Of a DNA stretch of 64,000 nt, positions 1-7,653 are shown one piece after another (the first letter of the stretch is position 1; each line of letters starts with the position of its first letter). The notes beneath the pieces were generated by a model, which saw nothing but the letters and a program-made list of their open reading frames with translations, was not told the DNA's origin and searched no databases. A program made the translations under genes and the position numbers. The stretch covers positions 62,001 through 126,000 of the forward strand of contig NZ_JAGLCD010000006.1 of assembly GCF_023146395.1 (NCBI RefSeq), read 5' to 3'. Source of the DNA: Aeromicrobium sp. (GTDB lineage: Bacteria > Actinomycetota > Actinomycetes > Propionibacteriales > Nocardioidaceae).

Positions 1-1457
1 CGGACCTCGCGGCCCAGCTCGCCGACGGCTCCGTCACCTCGGTCGAGGCCACCCAGGCGCAGCTCGACCGCATCGCCGCGGTCGACGGTGACCTCAACGC
101 CTTCCTGCACGTCGATGCCGAAGGCGCCCTGGCGACGGCGGCCGACGTCGACGCGCGCCGCGCCGCGGGGGAGACCCTGCCGACGCTCGCGGGCGTGCCG
201 ATCGCGGTCAAGGACCTCATCAACACGGCGGGCCAGCCCACGACGGCGGGCTCGAAGATCCTCGAGGGCTGGGTCCCGCCGTACGACGCGACGGTCGTCG
301 GGCGCCTGCGCGCTGCCGGCCTGCCGATCCTTGGCAAGACCAACCTCGACGAGTTCGCGATGGGCTCGTCGAACGAGCACTCGGCCTACGGTCCCGCCCG
401 CAACCCGTGGGACACCAGCCGCATCCCGGGCGGGTCGAGCGGTGGCTCGGCCGCCGCGGTGGCCGCGTTCGAGGCGCCCCTGGCCCTCGGCACCGACACG
501 GGCGGCTCGATCCGCCAGCCCGGCGCCATGACCGGCATCGTCGGCGTGAAGCCCACGTACGGCGGGGTCTCCCGCTACGGCGTGATCGCGATGGCCAGCA
601 GCCTCGACCAGGTCGGCCCGATGGCCCGGTCGGTCCTCGACGCGGCGCTGCTGCACGAGGTCGTCGCCGGCCACGACCCCCGCGACTCCACCAGCATCGA
701 CGCTCCCGTGCCGTCGGTCGTCGAGGCCGCCCGCCGCGGCGACGTCGCCGGGCTGCGCATCGGCGTCGTCCGCGAGTTCGCCGGGGAGGGCTTCCAGCCC
801 GGCGTGCAGCGCCGGTTCGACGAGGCCGTCGCGAAGCTCGCCGACGCCGGTGCCGAGATCGTCGAGGTCTCCTGCCCGAGCTTCACCCACGGCATCGCCG
901 CCTACTACCTGGTGATGCCGAGCGAAGTGTCCAGCAACCTGGCCCGCTTCGACGCGATGCGGTACGGCCTGCGGGTCTCGCCCGAGGGCAACCCGTCGCC
1001 CTCGGCCGAGCAGGTCATGGCGGCCACCCGCGACGCCGGCCTCGGCGACGAGGTCAAGCGGCGCATCATCCTGGGCACGTACGCGCTCTCGAGCGGCTAC
1101 TACGACGCCTACTACGGCTCGGCCCAGAAGGTCCGCACGCTGATCGCGCAGGACTTCAACACCGCGTTCGCCCAGGTCGACGTGCTGTTCTCGCCCACCG
1201 CACCCACCACGGCGTGGCGACTCGGCGAGAAGTCCGACGACCCGCTCGCGATGTACCTCGAGGACGTCTGCACGATCCCGGCCAACCTCGCGGGAGTGCC
1301 CGGCATCAGCGTGCCGATCGGTCTGGCCGACGACTCCGGCCTGCCGGTCGGCGGGCAGTTCCTCGCCCCGGCGCAGGCCGACGACCGTCTCTACAACGCG
1401 GGTGCCGCGCTCGAGCGCCTCGTGCCCGCCCCCGTCCTCGAGGAGGTCGTCCGATGA
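1..1457 (+). CDS. gatA: Glutamyl-tRNA(Gln) amidotransferase subunit A, 5' end missing
   Basis: Amidase subunit of the GatCAB complex, which converts Glu-tRNA(Gln) (and Asp-tRNA(Asn)) to the amidated form in the cytoplasm. The reading frame is open from the left edge (first full codon at base 3), so the start lies outside the window. The amidase signature is clear: the catalytic Lys in [10 protein letters not shown], and the Gly/Ser-rich run [13 protein letters not shown] followed by [11 protein letters not shown], which supply the cis-Ser and nucleophile Ser of the Ser-cisSer-Lys triad. The stop overlaps the gatB start by four bases (ATGA), indicating translational coupling. gatC is presumably just upstream. 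Identification is secure. Confidence 0.97.
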   Translation, partial: DLAAQLADGSVTSVEATQAQLDRIAAVDGDLNAFLHVDAEGALATAADVDARRAAGETLPTLAGVPIAVKDLINTAGQPTTAGSKILEGWVPPYDATVVGRLRAAGLPILGKTNLDEFAMGSSNEHSAYGPARNPWDTSRIPGGSSGGSAAAVAAFEAPLALGTDTGGSIRQPGAMTGIVGVKPTYGGVSRYGVIAMASSLDQVGPMARSVLDAALLHEVVAGHDPRDSTSIDAPVPSVVEAARRGDVAGLRIGVVREFAGEGFQPGVQRRFDEAVAKLADAGAEIVEVSCPSFTHGIAAYYLVMPSEVSSNLARFDAMRYGLRVSPEGNPSPSAEQVMAATRDAGLGDEVKRRIILGTYALSSGYYDAYYGSAQKVRTLIAQDFNTAFAQVDVLFSPTAPTTAWRLGEKSDDPLAMYLEDVCTIPANLAGVPGISVPIGLADDSGLPVGGQFLAPAQADDRLYNAGAALERLVPAPVLEEVVR

Positions 1458-2959
1458 GCACGCAGACCAAGACCCCGCTGGTGCCGTTCGACGAGGCGCT
1501 GACGCGCTACGAGCCGGTCATGGGCCTGGAGGTCCACGTCGAGCTCGGCACGAACACCAAGATGTTCTGCGGCTGCGCCACGGAGTTCGGCGCCGAGCCG
1601 AACACCCAGGTGTGCCCGGTCTGCCTGGGCCTGCCCGGCGCGCTTCCGGTGGTCAACGCCAAGGCCGTCGAGTCGGCCATCCGCATCGGCCTCGCGCTCA
1701 ACTGCGAGATCGCCGAGTGGTGCCGGTTCGCGCGCAAGAACTACTTCTACCCGGACCAGCCGAAGAACTTCCAGACGTCGCAGTACGACGAGCCCATCGC
1801 GTTCGACGGCTACACCGACGTGGAGGTGGACGGCGAGGTCTACCGCATCGAGATCGAGCGCGCGCACATGGAGGAGGACACCGGCAAGAGCCTTCACGTG
1901 GGTGGCGCGACGGGCCGCATCCACGGCGCCGACCACTCGCTGCTCGACTACAACCGCGCCGGCATCCCGCTGATCGAGATCGTGACGCGCACGATCGAGG
2001 TGCCCGGCGACAAGGCGCCCCTGGTCGCGCGGGCGTACGTCAACCAGCTGCGCGACCTGATGGTCGCGCTCGGCGTGTCCGACGCCCGGATGGACCAGGG
2101 ATCGCTGCGCGCCGACGTCAACCTGTCGCTCCGGCCCGCGGGCACCACCGCGCTGGGCACCCGCAGCGAGACCAAGAACGTCAACTCGTTCCGGTCGGTC
2201 GAGCGGGCCGTCCGCTACGAGGTCGGTCGTCACGCCGGCATCCTCGACGCGGGGCAGAAGGTCGTGCAGGAGACCCGGCACTTCCACGAGTCCGACGGCA
2301 CGACCTCGCCCGGCCGTGAGAAGTCCGACGCGGAGGACTACCGCTACTTCCCGGAGCCGGACCTCGCTCCCGTCGCACCGTCGCGCGCGTGGGTCGAGGA
2401 GCTGCGCGGCACGCTGCCCGAGCCCCCGTCGGAGCGTCGCAAGCGCCTGCAGGCCGAGTGGGACTTCTCCGACCTCGACATGCGCGACACCATCGGGGCC
2501 GGAGCCCTGGAGCTCGTGGCGGCGACCGTCGCGGCGGGCGCGGCTCCCCAGGCAGCGCGCAAGTGGTGGCTCGGTGAGCTCGCCCGTCGCTCCAACGACA
2601 CCGGAGTCGACCTGGCCGACCTGCCGATCACCCCCGAGCAGGTCGCGGGCATCCAGGCCCTGATCGACGCCGGTCGACTCAACGACAAGCTCGCGCGCGA
2701 CGTCTTCGACGGCGTTCTCGCCGGCGAGGGCACGCCCGAGGAGGTCGTCGCGTCCCGCGGGCTCGAGCTCGTGTCCGACGACGGCGCGCTCGGCGAGGCC
2801 GTCGACCAGGCGATCGCGGCCAATCCCGACGTCGCCGACAAGATCCGTGACGGCAAGGTGCAGGCCGCCGGCGCCCTGATCGGCGCGGTCATGAAGCAGA
2901 TGCGCGGTCAGGCGGACGCCGGACGCGTGCGGGAGCTGATCCTCGAGAGGCTCAGCTGA
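1454..2959 (+). CDS. gatB: Aspartyl/glutamyl-tRNA amidotransferase subunit B
   Basis: Kinase/tRNA-recognition subunit of GatCAB: it phosphorylates the misacylated Glu on tRNA(Gln) and channels ammonia from GatA. The product is 501 residues, the usual family length. It opens with the conserved block [18 protein letters not shown] (about residues 23-40), followed by [15 protein letters not shown] and the [21 protein letters not shown] core of the catalytic cradle. The C-terminal 150 residues form the helical YqeY-like tail that binds the tRNA elbow. The ATG start overlaps the gatA stop by four bases. The 3' end overlaps the convergent hydrolase by eight bases. Confidence 0.97.
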   Translation: MSTQTKTPLVPFDEALTRYEPVMGLEVHVELGTNTKMFCGCATEFGAEPNTQVCPVCLGLPGALPVVNAKAVESAIRIGLALNCEIAEWCRFARKNYFYPDQPKNFQTSQYDEPIAFDGYTDVEVDGEVYRIEIERAHMEEDTGKSLHVGGATGRIHGADHSLLDYNRAGIPLIEIVTRTIEVPGDKAPLVARAYVNQLRDLMVALGVSDARMDQGSLRADVNLSLRPAGTTALGTRSETKNVNSFRSVERAVRYEVGRHAGILDAGQKVVQETRHFHESDGTTSPGREKSDAEDYRYFPEPDLAPVAPSRAWVEELRGTLPEPPSERRKRLQAEWDFSDLDMRDTIGAGALELVAATVAAGAAPQAARKWWLGELARRSNDTGVDLADLPITPEQVAGIQALIDAGRLNDKLARDVFDGVLAGEGTPEEVVASRGLELVSDDGALGEAVDQAIAANPDVADKIRDGKVQAAGALIGAVMKQMRGQADAGRVRELILERLS

Positions 2960-3830
2960 CGCGCTCGAGGAGCCACTCGAGCTCCTCGAGCACGACGTCC
3001 GGCCGCTCGATCGGCAGGAAGTGGGTGCCCTCGACGACCCGGTAGCGCGCACGGGGGATCCGCTCGGCCGCCGAGCGCATGGCGCCGGCGCCTGCGAGCA
3101 GGTCCTTCGTGCCGGCCACGAGCGTCGTGGGCGCCGTGATCTGCGAGAGGGAGACGCGGTCGTGCCGCGCTGCCTCGAGCGCCAGCTGGGCGTACCAGGC
3201 GGGGTGGGCGGTGAAGAACTCCTGCACGACGGCCTGGAGCACCGTGTCGTCGGCGCTGGGAGCGAACACCCGGGCCATCTTGAGCAGGTTGACCGAGAAC
3301 CGCGTCCAGGGGATCCGGCTCGTGACGGGTGCGAGGCCGTGCCCGGTCACGGTGGAGATCCTGGCCAGGCCCACCATCAGGTTCTGTGCCACGACCGGCG
3401 GGATCTTCCACGGCTCGAGCATCGTCGAGAAGGTGGCGCCGGGGACCCCGCAGACCGCGAGGATCCCGGCGACCCGGTCGGGGTGGCGGACGGCGAACTC
3501 GAAGGCGACGTTGACCCCGATCGACCAGCCGACGACGACGGCTGACTCGACGCCGGCGGCGTCCAGGACGGCGGTCATGTCCTCCAGGTGGGCGTCCATG
3601 TCGACCCGTCCCGTGTCGGGGCGTTCGGATCCGCCGATGCCACGGTGGTTCCACCCCAGCACCTGCAGGCCGTTGTCGGGCTGCAGGAGCGCAGGCCAGG
3701 CGTACGGGTTGGTGCCGAGTCCGTTCGAGATCAGGACGGCCGGGCCGGTCCCGCCGTTGCCCCAGGCGCGCAGCATCGTGCCGTCCGCGCTGCGGACGTC
3801 GTGGAAACGGACGAGGGCGGGCTGGATCAC
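2952..3830 (-). CDS. Alpha/beta hydrolase
   Basis: A 292-residue alpha/beta-hydrolase fold enzyme; the substrate is unknown. The nucleophile elbow is G-W-S-I-G (residues 101-105, Ser103), preceded by the oxyanion region [11 protein letters not shown] and the NHRGIGGSE strand-turn. Near the C-terminus [11 protein letters not shown] supplies the catalytic His, with an acidic residue expected in the LVAGTKDLL segment. No signal peptide is seen, so it is probably cytosolic. The GTG start lies seven bases after the last T of a CAGGAT -10 box read on the minus strand (3837-3842), so the mRNA is probably leaderless. It converges on gatB and is divergent from the patatin gene across about 50 bases. 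Confidence 0.85.
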   Translation of the reverse strand: MIQPALVRFHDVRSADGTMLRAWGNGGTGPAVLISNGLGTNPYAWPALLQPDNGLQVLGWNHRGIGGSERPDTGRVDMDAHLEDMTAVLDAAGVESAVVVGWSIGVNVAFEFAVRHPDRVAGILAVCGVPGATFSTMLEPWKIPPVVAQNLMVGLARISTVTGHGLAPVTSRIPWTRFSVNLLKMARVFAPSADDTVLQAVVQEFFTAHPAWYAQLALEAARHDRVSLSQITAPTTLVAGTKDLLAGAGAMRSAAERIPRARYRVVEGTHFLPIERPDVVLEELEWLLERVS

Positions 3831-3882
3831 GCCAGCATCCTGTCACGCGGTCGCGCCCGCGGCACGGCTCTAGAGTCGGGTC

Positions 3883-4857
3883 ATGAGCGAGGAACGTCGG
3901 TCGGCCGATCTCGTGCTCGAGGGCGGAGGGGTCAAGGGCATCGCCCTGGTGGGCGCCGCCGTGGCCCTGGACGAGGTCGGGTGGCGGTTCGAGCGGGTCG
4001 CCGGGTCGTCGGCGGGCGCGGTCGTGGGCGCGGTGATCGCCGCGATGCAGCGCGCAGGGGAGCCGCTGGCGCGGGCCGACGAGATCATGCGCACGCTCGA
4101 CTACACGCAGATGCAGGACCGTCGTCCGGGGCTGCGCTGGCTCCAGTGGTGGCCGCGCGCTGCGGACGCGTGGGGGATCTTGTTCCACCTCGGCATGCAC
4201 CCGGGCACGTACCTGACGCAGTGGCTCCGCGGGGTGCTGGCCGACCTGGGGGTGCGGACGTTCGGCGACCTCGTGCTCGACCCGCTCGCCAGCGACCCGC
4301 GGCAGCGCTACCGGCTCGTCGTCTCCACGAGCGACCTCTCGCGGCAGCGGGTCCTGCGCGTGCCGTGGGACCTGCCCTCGTACGGGCTGGTGGCCGACGA
4401 CCTGGAGGTGGCGGTGGCCGTGCGCGCGTCGGCCGGCATCCCGTTCCTGTTCGAGCCCGTGCGCCTGCGCGGGGCGTACGGCGAGTCGACCCTGGCCGAC
4501 GGCTCCTTGCTCGAGACCTTTCCGGTCGCGGCATTCGACCGTGACGACGACGCCGCACCTCGCTGGCCCACGATCGGCGTGCGGCTGAGCTCGCCGGCGA
4601 GCGAGCGTGCCCCGGCGGTGCCGGTCACAGGGCCGATCTCGCTGCTGCGCAGCCTGATCCACACGACGGTCGACTCGACCCAGATCCGCCACGTCGACGA
4701 CCCGCGAGACGCCGAGCGCACGATCTTCGCGAAGCCACGCGGCGTCGGGTGGACCGACTTCGACCTGACCCCCGCCCAGCAGCAGTCGCTCTACGACGAC
4801 GGCTACGCCGCGGCGAGGCGATGGATCGCGCGGCGGCCGGAGGGGCCCGCCGCGTGA
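3883..4857 (+). CDS. Patatin-like phospholipase
   Basis: A 324-residue patatin-family lipid acyl hydrolase. The oxyanion-hole motif G-G-G-V-K-G (residues 14-19), the nucleophile motif G-S-S-A-G (41-45, Ser43) and the D-G dyad (Asp206-Gly207, in LADGSLLE) are all present, so the Ser-Asp dyad is intact and the enzyme should be active. There is no signal peptide or transmembrane helix. It probably acts on phospholipid or other acyl esters; the exact substrate cannot be read from sequence. The ATG is seven bases after a TAGAGT -10 (3871-3876), so translation is probably leaderless. Confidence 0.88.
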   Translation: MSEERRSADLVLEGGGVKGIALVGAAVALDEVGWRFERVAGSSAGAVVGAVIAAMQRAGEPLARADEIMRTLDYTQMQDRRPGLRWLQWWPRAADAWGILFHLGMHPGTYLTQWLRGVLADLGVRTFGDLVLDPLASDPRQRYRLVVSTSDLSRQRVLRVPWDLPSYGLVADDLEVAVAVRASAGIPFLFEPVRLRGAYGESTLADGSLLETFPVAAFDRDDDAAPRWPTIGVRLSSPASERAPAVPVTGPISLLRSLIHTTVDSTQIRHVDDPRDAERTIFAKPRGVGWTDFDLTPAQQQSLYDDGYAAARRWIARRPEGPAA

Positions 4858-4867
4858 GGCCGTGGGC

Positions 4868-5716
4868 TCAGAGCGTCCGGAGCACGGCCTCGAGCACCCG
4901 GTCGGCGCCGACGTCGGTGTGCTCGAGGAAGAACGACGGCTCGGTCAGCTCGAGCTCCATGAGTCGCAGCGTGCCGCCGGAGTCGGTCACGACGTCGACC
5001 CGGGCATAGAGCAGATCCGTCCCGAGAATCTTCGTCGCCACGGAGACCACGCGCTCGGCGAACACCACCTGCTCGGCCGACGGCTCCCGGGCGCGGATGT
5101 CCTCCTTCAGCTCGGGGAGCTCTCGGGGATCGTCGCCCGTCGTGAGCAGCGCGCCCTTGCGGAAGGCATGGGAGTACCGCCCCCCGAACAGCAGGATCCC
5201 GGTCTCTCCCTCGCTGTCGACCGCGTCGACGTACGGCTGGGTCATGGTGGGTCGGCCCGCGTCGAGCAGCGAGCGGCCGTGCTGGAGCGCGCGCTCGGGG
5301 TCGGCCCAGCGGGCCGTGTCGGCCGAACCCGCCGAGATCGTCGGCTTGACCACCCACTCGCGCGCTGGGGGAAGGTCCTGCGCGCGATCGACCGACCAGG
5401 CCGTGGGCACGATCGCGACGCCGGCCGCCTCCAGCTCCCGCAGGTAGGTCTTGTCGGTGTTCCAGCGCAGCACGGGCGCAGGATTGGCCAGGCGGGGCAC
5501 CGCCGCGGCCCAGGCCAGGAACTCCGCGCGGCGCGGGACGTAGTCCCAGCACGACCGCACGACGACGAGGTCGAAGGCCTCCCAGTCGACGGCGGGATCG
5601 TCCCAGACGACGACCTCGCTCGTCGTGCCGGCACGGTCGGCCGCAGCGGCCAGCAGCGGGAGATCGGCGTCGCCGGCCGCGAATGCGGCCCCCGACGCCC
5701 AGGCGATGCGCGTCAT
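4868..5716 (-). CDS. ATP-grasp domain ligase (DcsG/RimK-like)
   Basis: A 282-residue protein with the layout of small ATP-grasp ligases: an N-terminal pre-ATP-grasp region ending in a VVVRSCWDYVPRR block, the linker RWNTDKTYLRELEAAGV, the ATP-binding lysine segment EWVVKPTISAGSADT, and a C-terminal metal-binding region with YARVDVV and LMELELTEPSFF. The family includes O-ureido-serine cyclo-ligase and glutathione-synthetase-like enzymes, which form an amide or ring bond through an acyl phosphate. No neighbouring biosynthetic genes are visible, so the substrate is unknown. It ends 11 bases from the convergent patatin gene. Confidence 0.8.
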   Translation of the reverse strand: MTRIAWASGAAFAAGDADLPLLAAAADRAGTTSEVVVWDDPAVDWEAFDLVVVRSCWDYVPRRAEFLAWAAAVPRLANPAPVLRWNTDKTYLRELEAAGVAIVPTAWSVDRAQDLPPAREWVVKPTISAGSADTARWADPERALQHGRSLLDAGRPTMTQPYVDAVDSEGETGILLFGGRYSHAFRKGALLTTGDDPRELPELKEDIRAREPSAEQVVFAERVVSVATKILGTDLLYARVDVVTDSGGTLRLMELELTEPSFFLEHTDVGADRVLEAVLRTL

Positions 5717-5748
5717 GGTGCTGATGGTGTCACAAGAAAATCTGTCTT

Positions 5749-5792
5749 ACGTGAAGGTATAAACTTCAGTTATGCCTGAGGCTGAACTGAAG
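5749..5792. promoter_or_regulatory. Promoter and dyad repeats of the first SatD-like gene
   Basis: A TAAACT -10-like hexamer at 5760-5765 places the likely transcription start on the A of the ATG at 5772. Around it lie three copies of one 8-base motif in alternating orientation: ACGTGAAG (5749-5756, 6 of 8 matches), CTTCAGTT (5764-5771, inverted) and AACTGAAG (5785-5792, inside the gene). The last two form a perfect 8-bp inverted repeat that spans the start codon. Such a site would suit autorepression by the HTH-bearing product; that is inference. Confidence 0.5.
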
Positions 5793-6431
5793 GACCCGAC
5801 GGTGCGGGTGGCCGTCATTGTCGATCTCGTCGGGTCGCGGAAGTATCCGGACAGGGCATGGGTGCATGCGGCGTTCACCACGGCGATGGACGAGGTCAAC
5901 CAGCGCGTCCGTCCCGATCAGCGTATGGCGCCGACGCTCGGTGACGAGGCCCAAGCGCGCTACTACTCCGTGGGCGCCGCGCTGCGGGCCACGCTCTTGA
6001 TGCGGTTGGTGCTACCGGACGGTTTGGACTGCCGGGCAGGAGTCGGTGTCGGCGCGGTCACACACCTCGGCACTGGCGCGGCCGGACTGATCCAAGACGG
6101 ACCGGGCTGGTGGGCCGCCAGGGACGCAATCAACGAGGCCAAGGCGCGGGAGGTGGGTCGCGACCGCACCCTGCGTACGTGGTACGCCCGTGCGCCGCTT
6201 GCCGCGGAGTACCCGCGGTCCCGGCACGTCAACGCTCTCCTTCTCGTGCGCGACGAGATCGTGACGACAATGCAGGCGCGTTCGCGTCGCCTTCTTCTCG
6301 GGCTGCTGGATGGTTCTAGCCAGGTCGAGCTTGCCGAGCGTGAAGGCATCAGCCCGTCTGCCGTATCTCAGAACCTGCGACGGTCCGGCGCATACGCTGT
6401 GGCCCACTCGCAGGAGTCGTTCGACTCCTAG
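5772..6431 (+). CDS. SatD-like protein: nucleotidyl-cyclase-like domain plus C-terminal HTH
   Basis: A 219-residue protein of the SatD type. The N-terminal 120 residues carry, in order, the elements expected of a class III nucleotidyl cyclase or GGDEF-like palm: strand and metal Asp (VIVDLVGSR, Asp18), the G-D-E-x-Q turn (57-61), a RAGVGVG strand (88-94) and GPGWWAARDAINEA (110-123), whose Arg117 sits where cyclases keep the transition-state Arg. Residues 173-205 form an HTH (VELAEREGISPSAVSQNLRRS) resembling sigma-70 region 4. Catalysis is unproven. The gene converges on a PycTM-like gene with 7 bases between stops. The ATG at 5772 fits a leaderless start; GTG at 5802 is an alternative. I read it as a possible signal-nucleotide synthase or sensor. 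Confidence 0.65.
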   Translation: MPEAELKDPTVRVAVIVDLVGSRKYPDRAWVHAAFTTAMDEVNQRVRPDQRMAPTLGDEAQARYYSVGAALRATLLMRLVLPDGLDCRAGVGVGAVTHLGTGAAGLIQDGPGWWAARDAINEAKAREVGRDRTLRTWYARAPLAAEYPRSRHVNALLLVRDEIVTTMQARSRRLLLGLLDGSSQVELAEREGISPSAVSQNLRRSGAYAVAHSQESFDS

Positions 6432-6438
6432 TCCAGAC

Positions 6439-6948
6439 TCAGGCCTGGCCGGCCAGGCTGGCCACCACGAAGCACGGCGCTGCCGCGGCGGCGAGTCGCA
6501 TCGCGACACGCACCCACCAGTACTTCCGAGCGACGATGTGGGACAGCTCAAACATTTGGTGCCGCGTGCGATCGGACAGTCTGGGCGGCTGCGCGTCCAA
6601 GGCCTCGGCCATGGCCCCCGGCGTCGGGAAGGCGGCGATGTGACCCCAGTAGTGGAGATCGCCGGGAGCGTCCGGAACGGTGTAGCGAGGCCAGACGGCC
6701 GAGCCGGCCGCCCCGACCGATCCGAGGGCGAGCGCGGCTCCTACAGTCCAAGACGCGACGCCCAGTCCCGAAAGGTCCTGAGGCGTCCAATCACGAGCGA
6801 TCAATCCGCCGAGCAGGGCTCCGAATCCGATACCTAGGACTGCTAGCACCATGGAGGCCTTGTGGTCAGCGGCGCCGACCTCGCGGCGTGCCTCGGCCAG
6901 AATGACTAGCTCCACGTCGCGCGGATTGTCATCTCCGTGGTGAGTCAC
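6439..6948 (-). CDS. Pycsar-effector-type membrane protein (PycTM, DUF5706)
   Basis: A 169-residue membrane protein with a GTG start. Residues 10-30 form an amphipathic helix ending in the family hallmark AEARREVGAADHKAS (Asp28, Lys30), then come a first membrane helix (31-51), a second (62-86), a soluble loop with LHYWGHIAAF (98-106) and a third helix near the C-terminus (147-167). This is the architecture of DUF5706/PycTM proteins, which in Pycsar antiphage systems sense cyclic UMP or CMP made by a partner cyclase and disrupt the inner membrane. It lies between two SatD-like genes: convergent with the first, divergent from the second across a 111-base operator-rich gap. The family call is by motif recognition, not a search. 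Confidence 0.65.
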   Translation of the reverse strand: MTHHGDDNPRDVELVILAEARREVGAADHKASMVLAVLGIGFGALLGGLIARDWTPQDLSGLGVASWTVGAALALGSVGAAGSAVWPRYTVPDAPGDLHYWGHIAAFPTPGAMAEALDAQPPRLSDRTRHQMFELSHIVARKYWWVRVAMRLAAAAAPCFVVASLAGQA

Positions 6949-6990
6949 AGCGGCGACGCTAGCGCATCTACCTGGATACCATCATGCTAA

Positions 6991-7033
6991 GAGCATTGAG
7001 AATACAGTATCAATGCTCTAGCATTGATTACTG
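6991..7033. promoter_or_regulatory. Operator cluster in the divergent promoter region
   Basis: The AT-rich gap between the PycTM-like gene and the second SatD-like gene holds three copies of AGCATTGA in forward, reverse, forward order: 6992-6999, 7010-7017 (as TCAATGCT) and 7020-7027. The inner pair extends to a 9-bp palindrome ATCAATGCT/AGCATTGAT with a 2-base centre (7009-7028), flanked by CAGT and ACTG (7005-7008, 7030-7033). The outer pair gives a 9-bp inverted repeat GAGCATTGA/TCAATGCTC. A regulator bound here could control both genes at once. Confidence 0.55.
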
Positions 7034-7059
7034 AAAACCAATGACAGAAGGTTGCTATC

Positions 7060-7644
7060 GTGTTTGCCATCACGGTTGACCAGCGGAGAAGTCGCACGTC
7101 GACCGACCGGGTCCCTGGGCTACTGCGCCAGCTCAACACTCTCGACCTCACACGCAGGTTCGAACGCACCGCCGGTGACGAGGTGCAGGGACTCTGTGCC
7201 GAGGGAGCCATGGTTGTCGAGGTGATCGGCCACCTCGTGAGTGATCAGGGCTGGTGGGTCGGCATCGGTGTCGGCAGGGTCGAGCAGCCACTTCCCCATT
7301 CAGTTCGCGAGAGTCGCGGACCAGCGCTGATCGCTGCCAGGGCCGCGGTCGAACGAGCCCATCGGGAACCGTCCGGGCTCGCTGTGGACGGCGAGGCGGG
7401 CGGTCCGGCTCGGGATGCTGAGACGCTCCTTCAGGTGCTGGCGCGACTGAGACAGGCTCGTACCCCTGAGGGTCGCGAGGCCGTGAACATGATGAGCCAC
7501 GAAGTCACCCAGGCGAAAGCGGCACGCGCGCTGGGGATCTCGGCCCAAGCCATGAGCCGTCGACTGAGAGTTGCCCAGTGGCCCGAGGATGTCCGGGTCG
7601 CCGAGCTTGCCGGGCGCCTGCTCGACGCCGCGGCCGCCGCGTAA
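7060..7644 (+). CDS. Second SatD-like protein: nucleotidyl-cyclase-like domain plus HTH
   Basis: A 194-residue paralogue of the protein at 5772 with the same ordered motifs: ITVDQRRSR (Asp7), T-A-G-D-E-V-Q (37-43), VGIGVG (67-72) and RGPALIAARAAVERA (86-100, Arg94), then an HTH at about 148-170 (EVTQAKAARALGISAQAMSR). It is somewhat shorter and starts closer to the first catalytic strand. The GTG start has an AGAAGG ribosome-binding site eight bases upstream. It is divergent from the PycTM-like gene. Its TAA stop is part of the -10 hexamer of ilvD. Function is unproven; it may make or read a cyclic nucleotide, or act purely as a regulator. Confidence 0.6.
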   Translation: MFAITVDQRRSRTSTDRVPGLLRQLNTLDLTRRFERTAGDEVQGLCAEGAMVVEVIGHLVSDQGWWVGIGVGRVEQPLPHSVRESRGPALIAARAAVERAHREPSGLAVDGEAGGPARDAETLLQVLARLRQARTPEGREAVNMMSHEVTQAKAARALGISAQAMSRRLRVAQWPEDVRVAELAGRLLDAAAAA

Positions 7645-7653
7645 TCTGTCCCC

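Noticed and set aside
1391..3052. Long minus-strand frame opposite gatB
   Set aside because: Arises from third-position GC bias; no ribosome-binding site, domains or conserved motifs, while gatB is certain.
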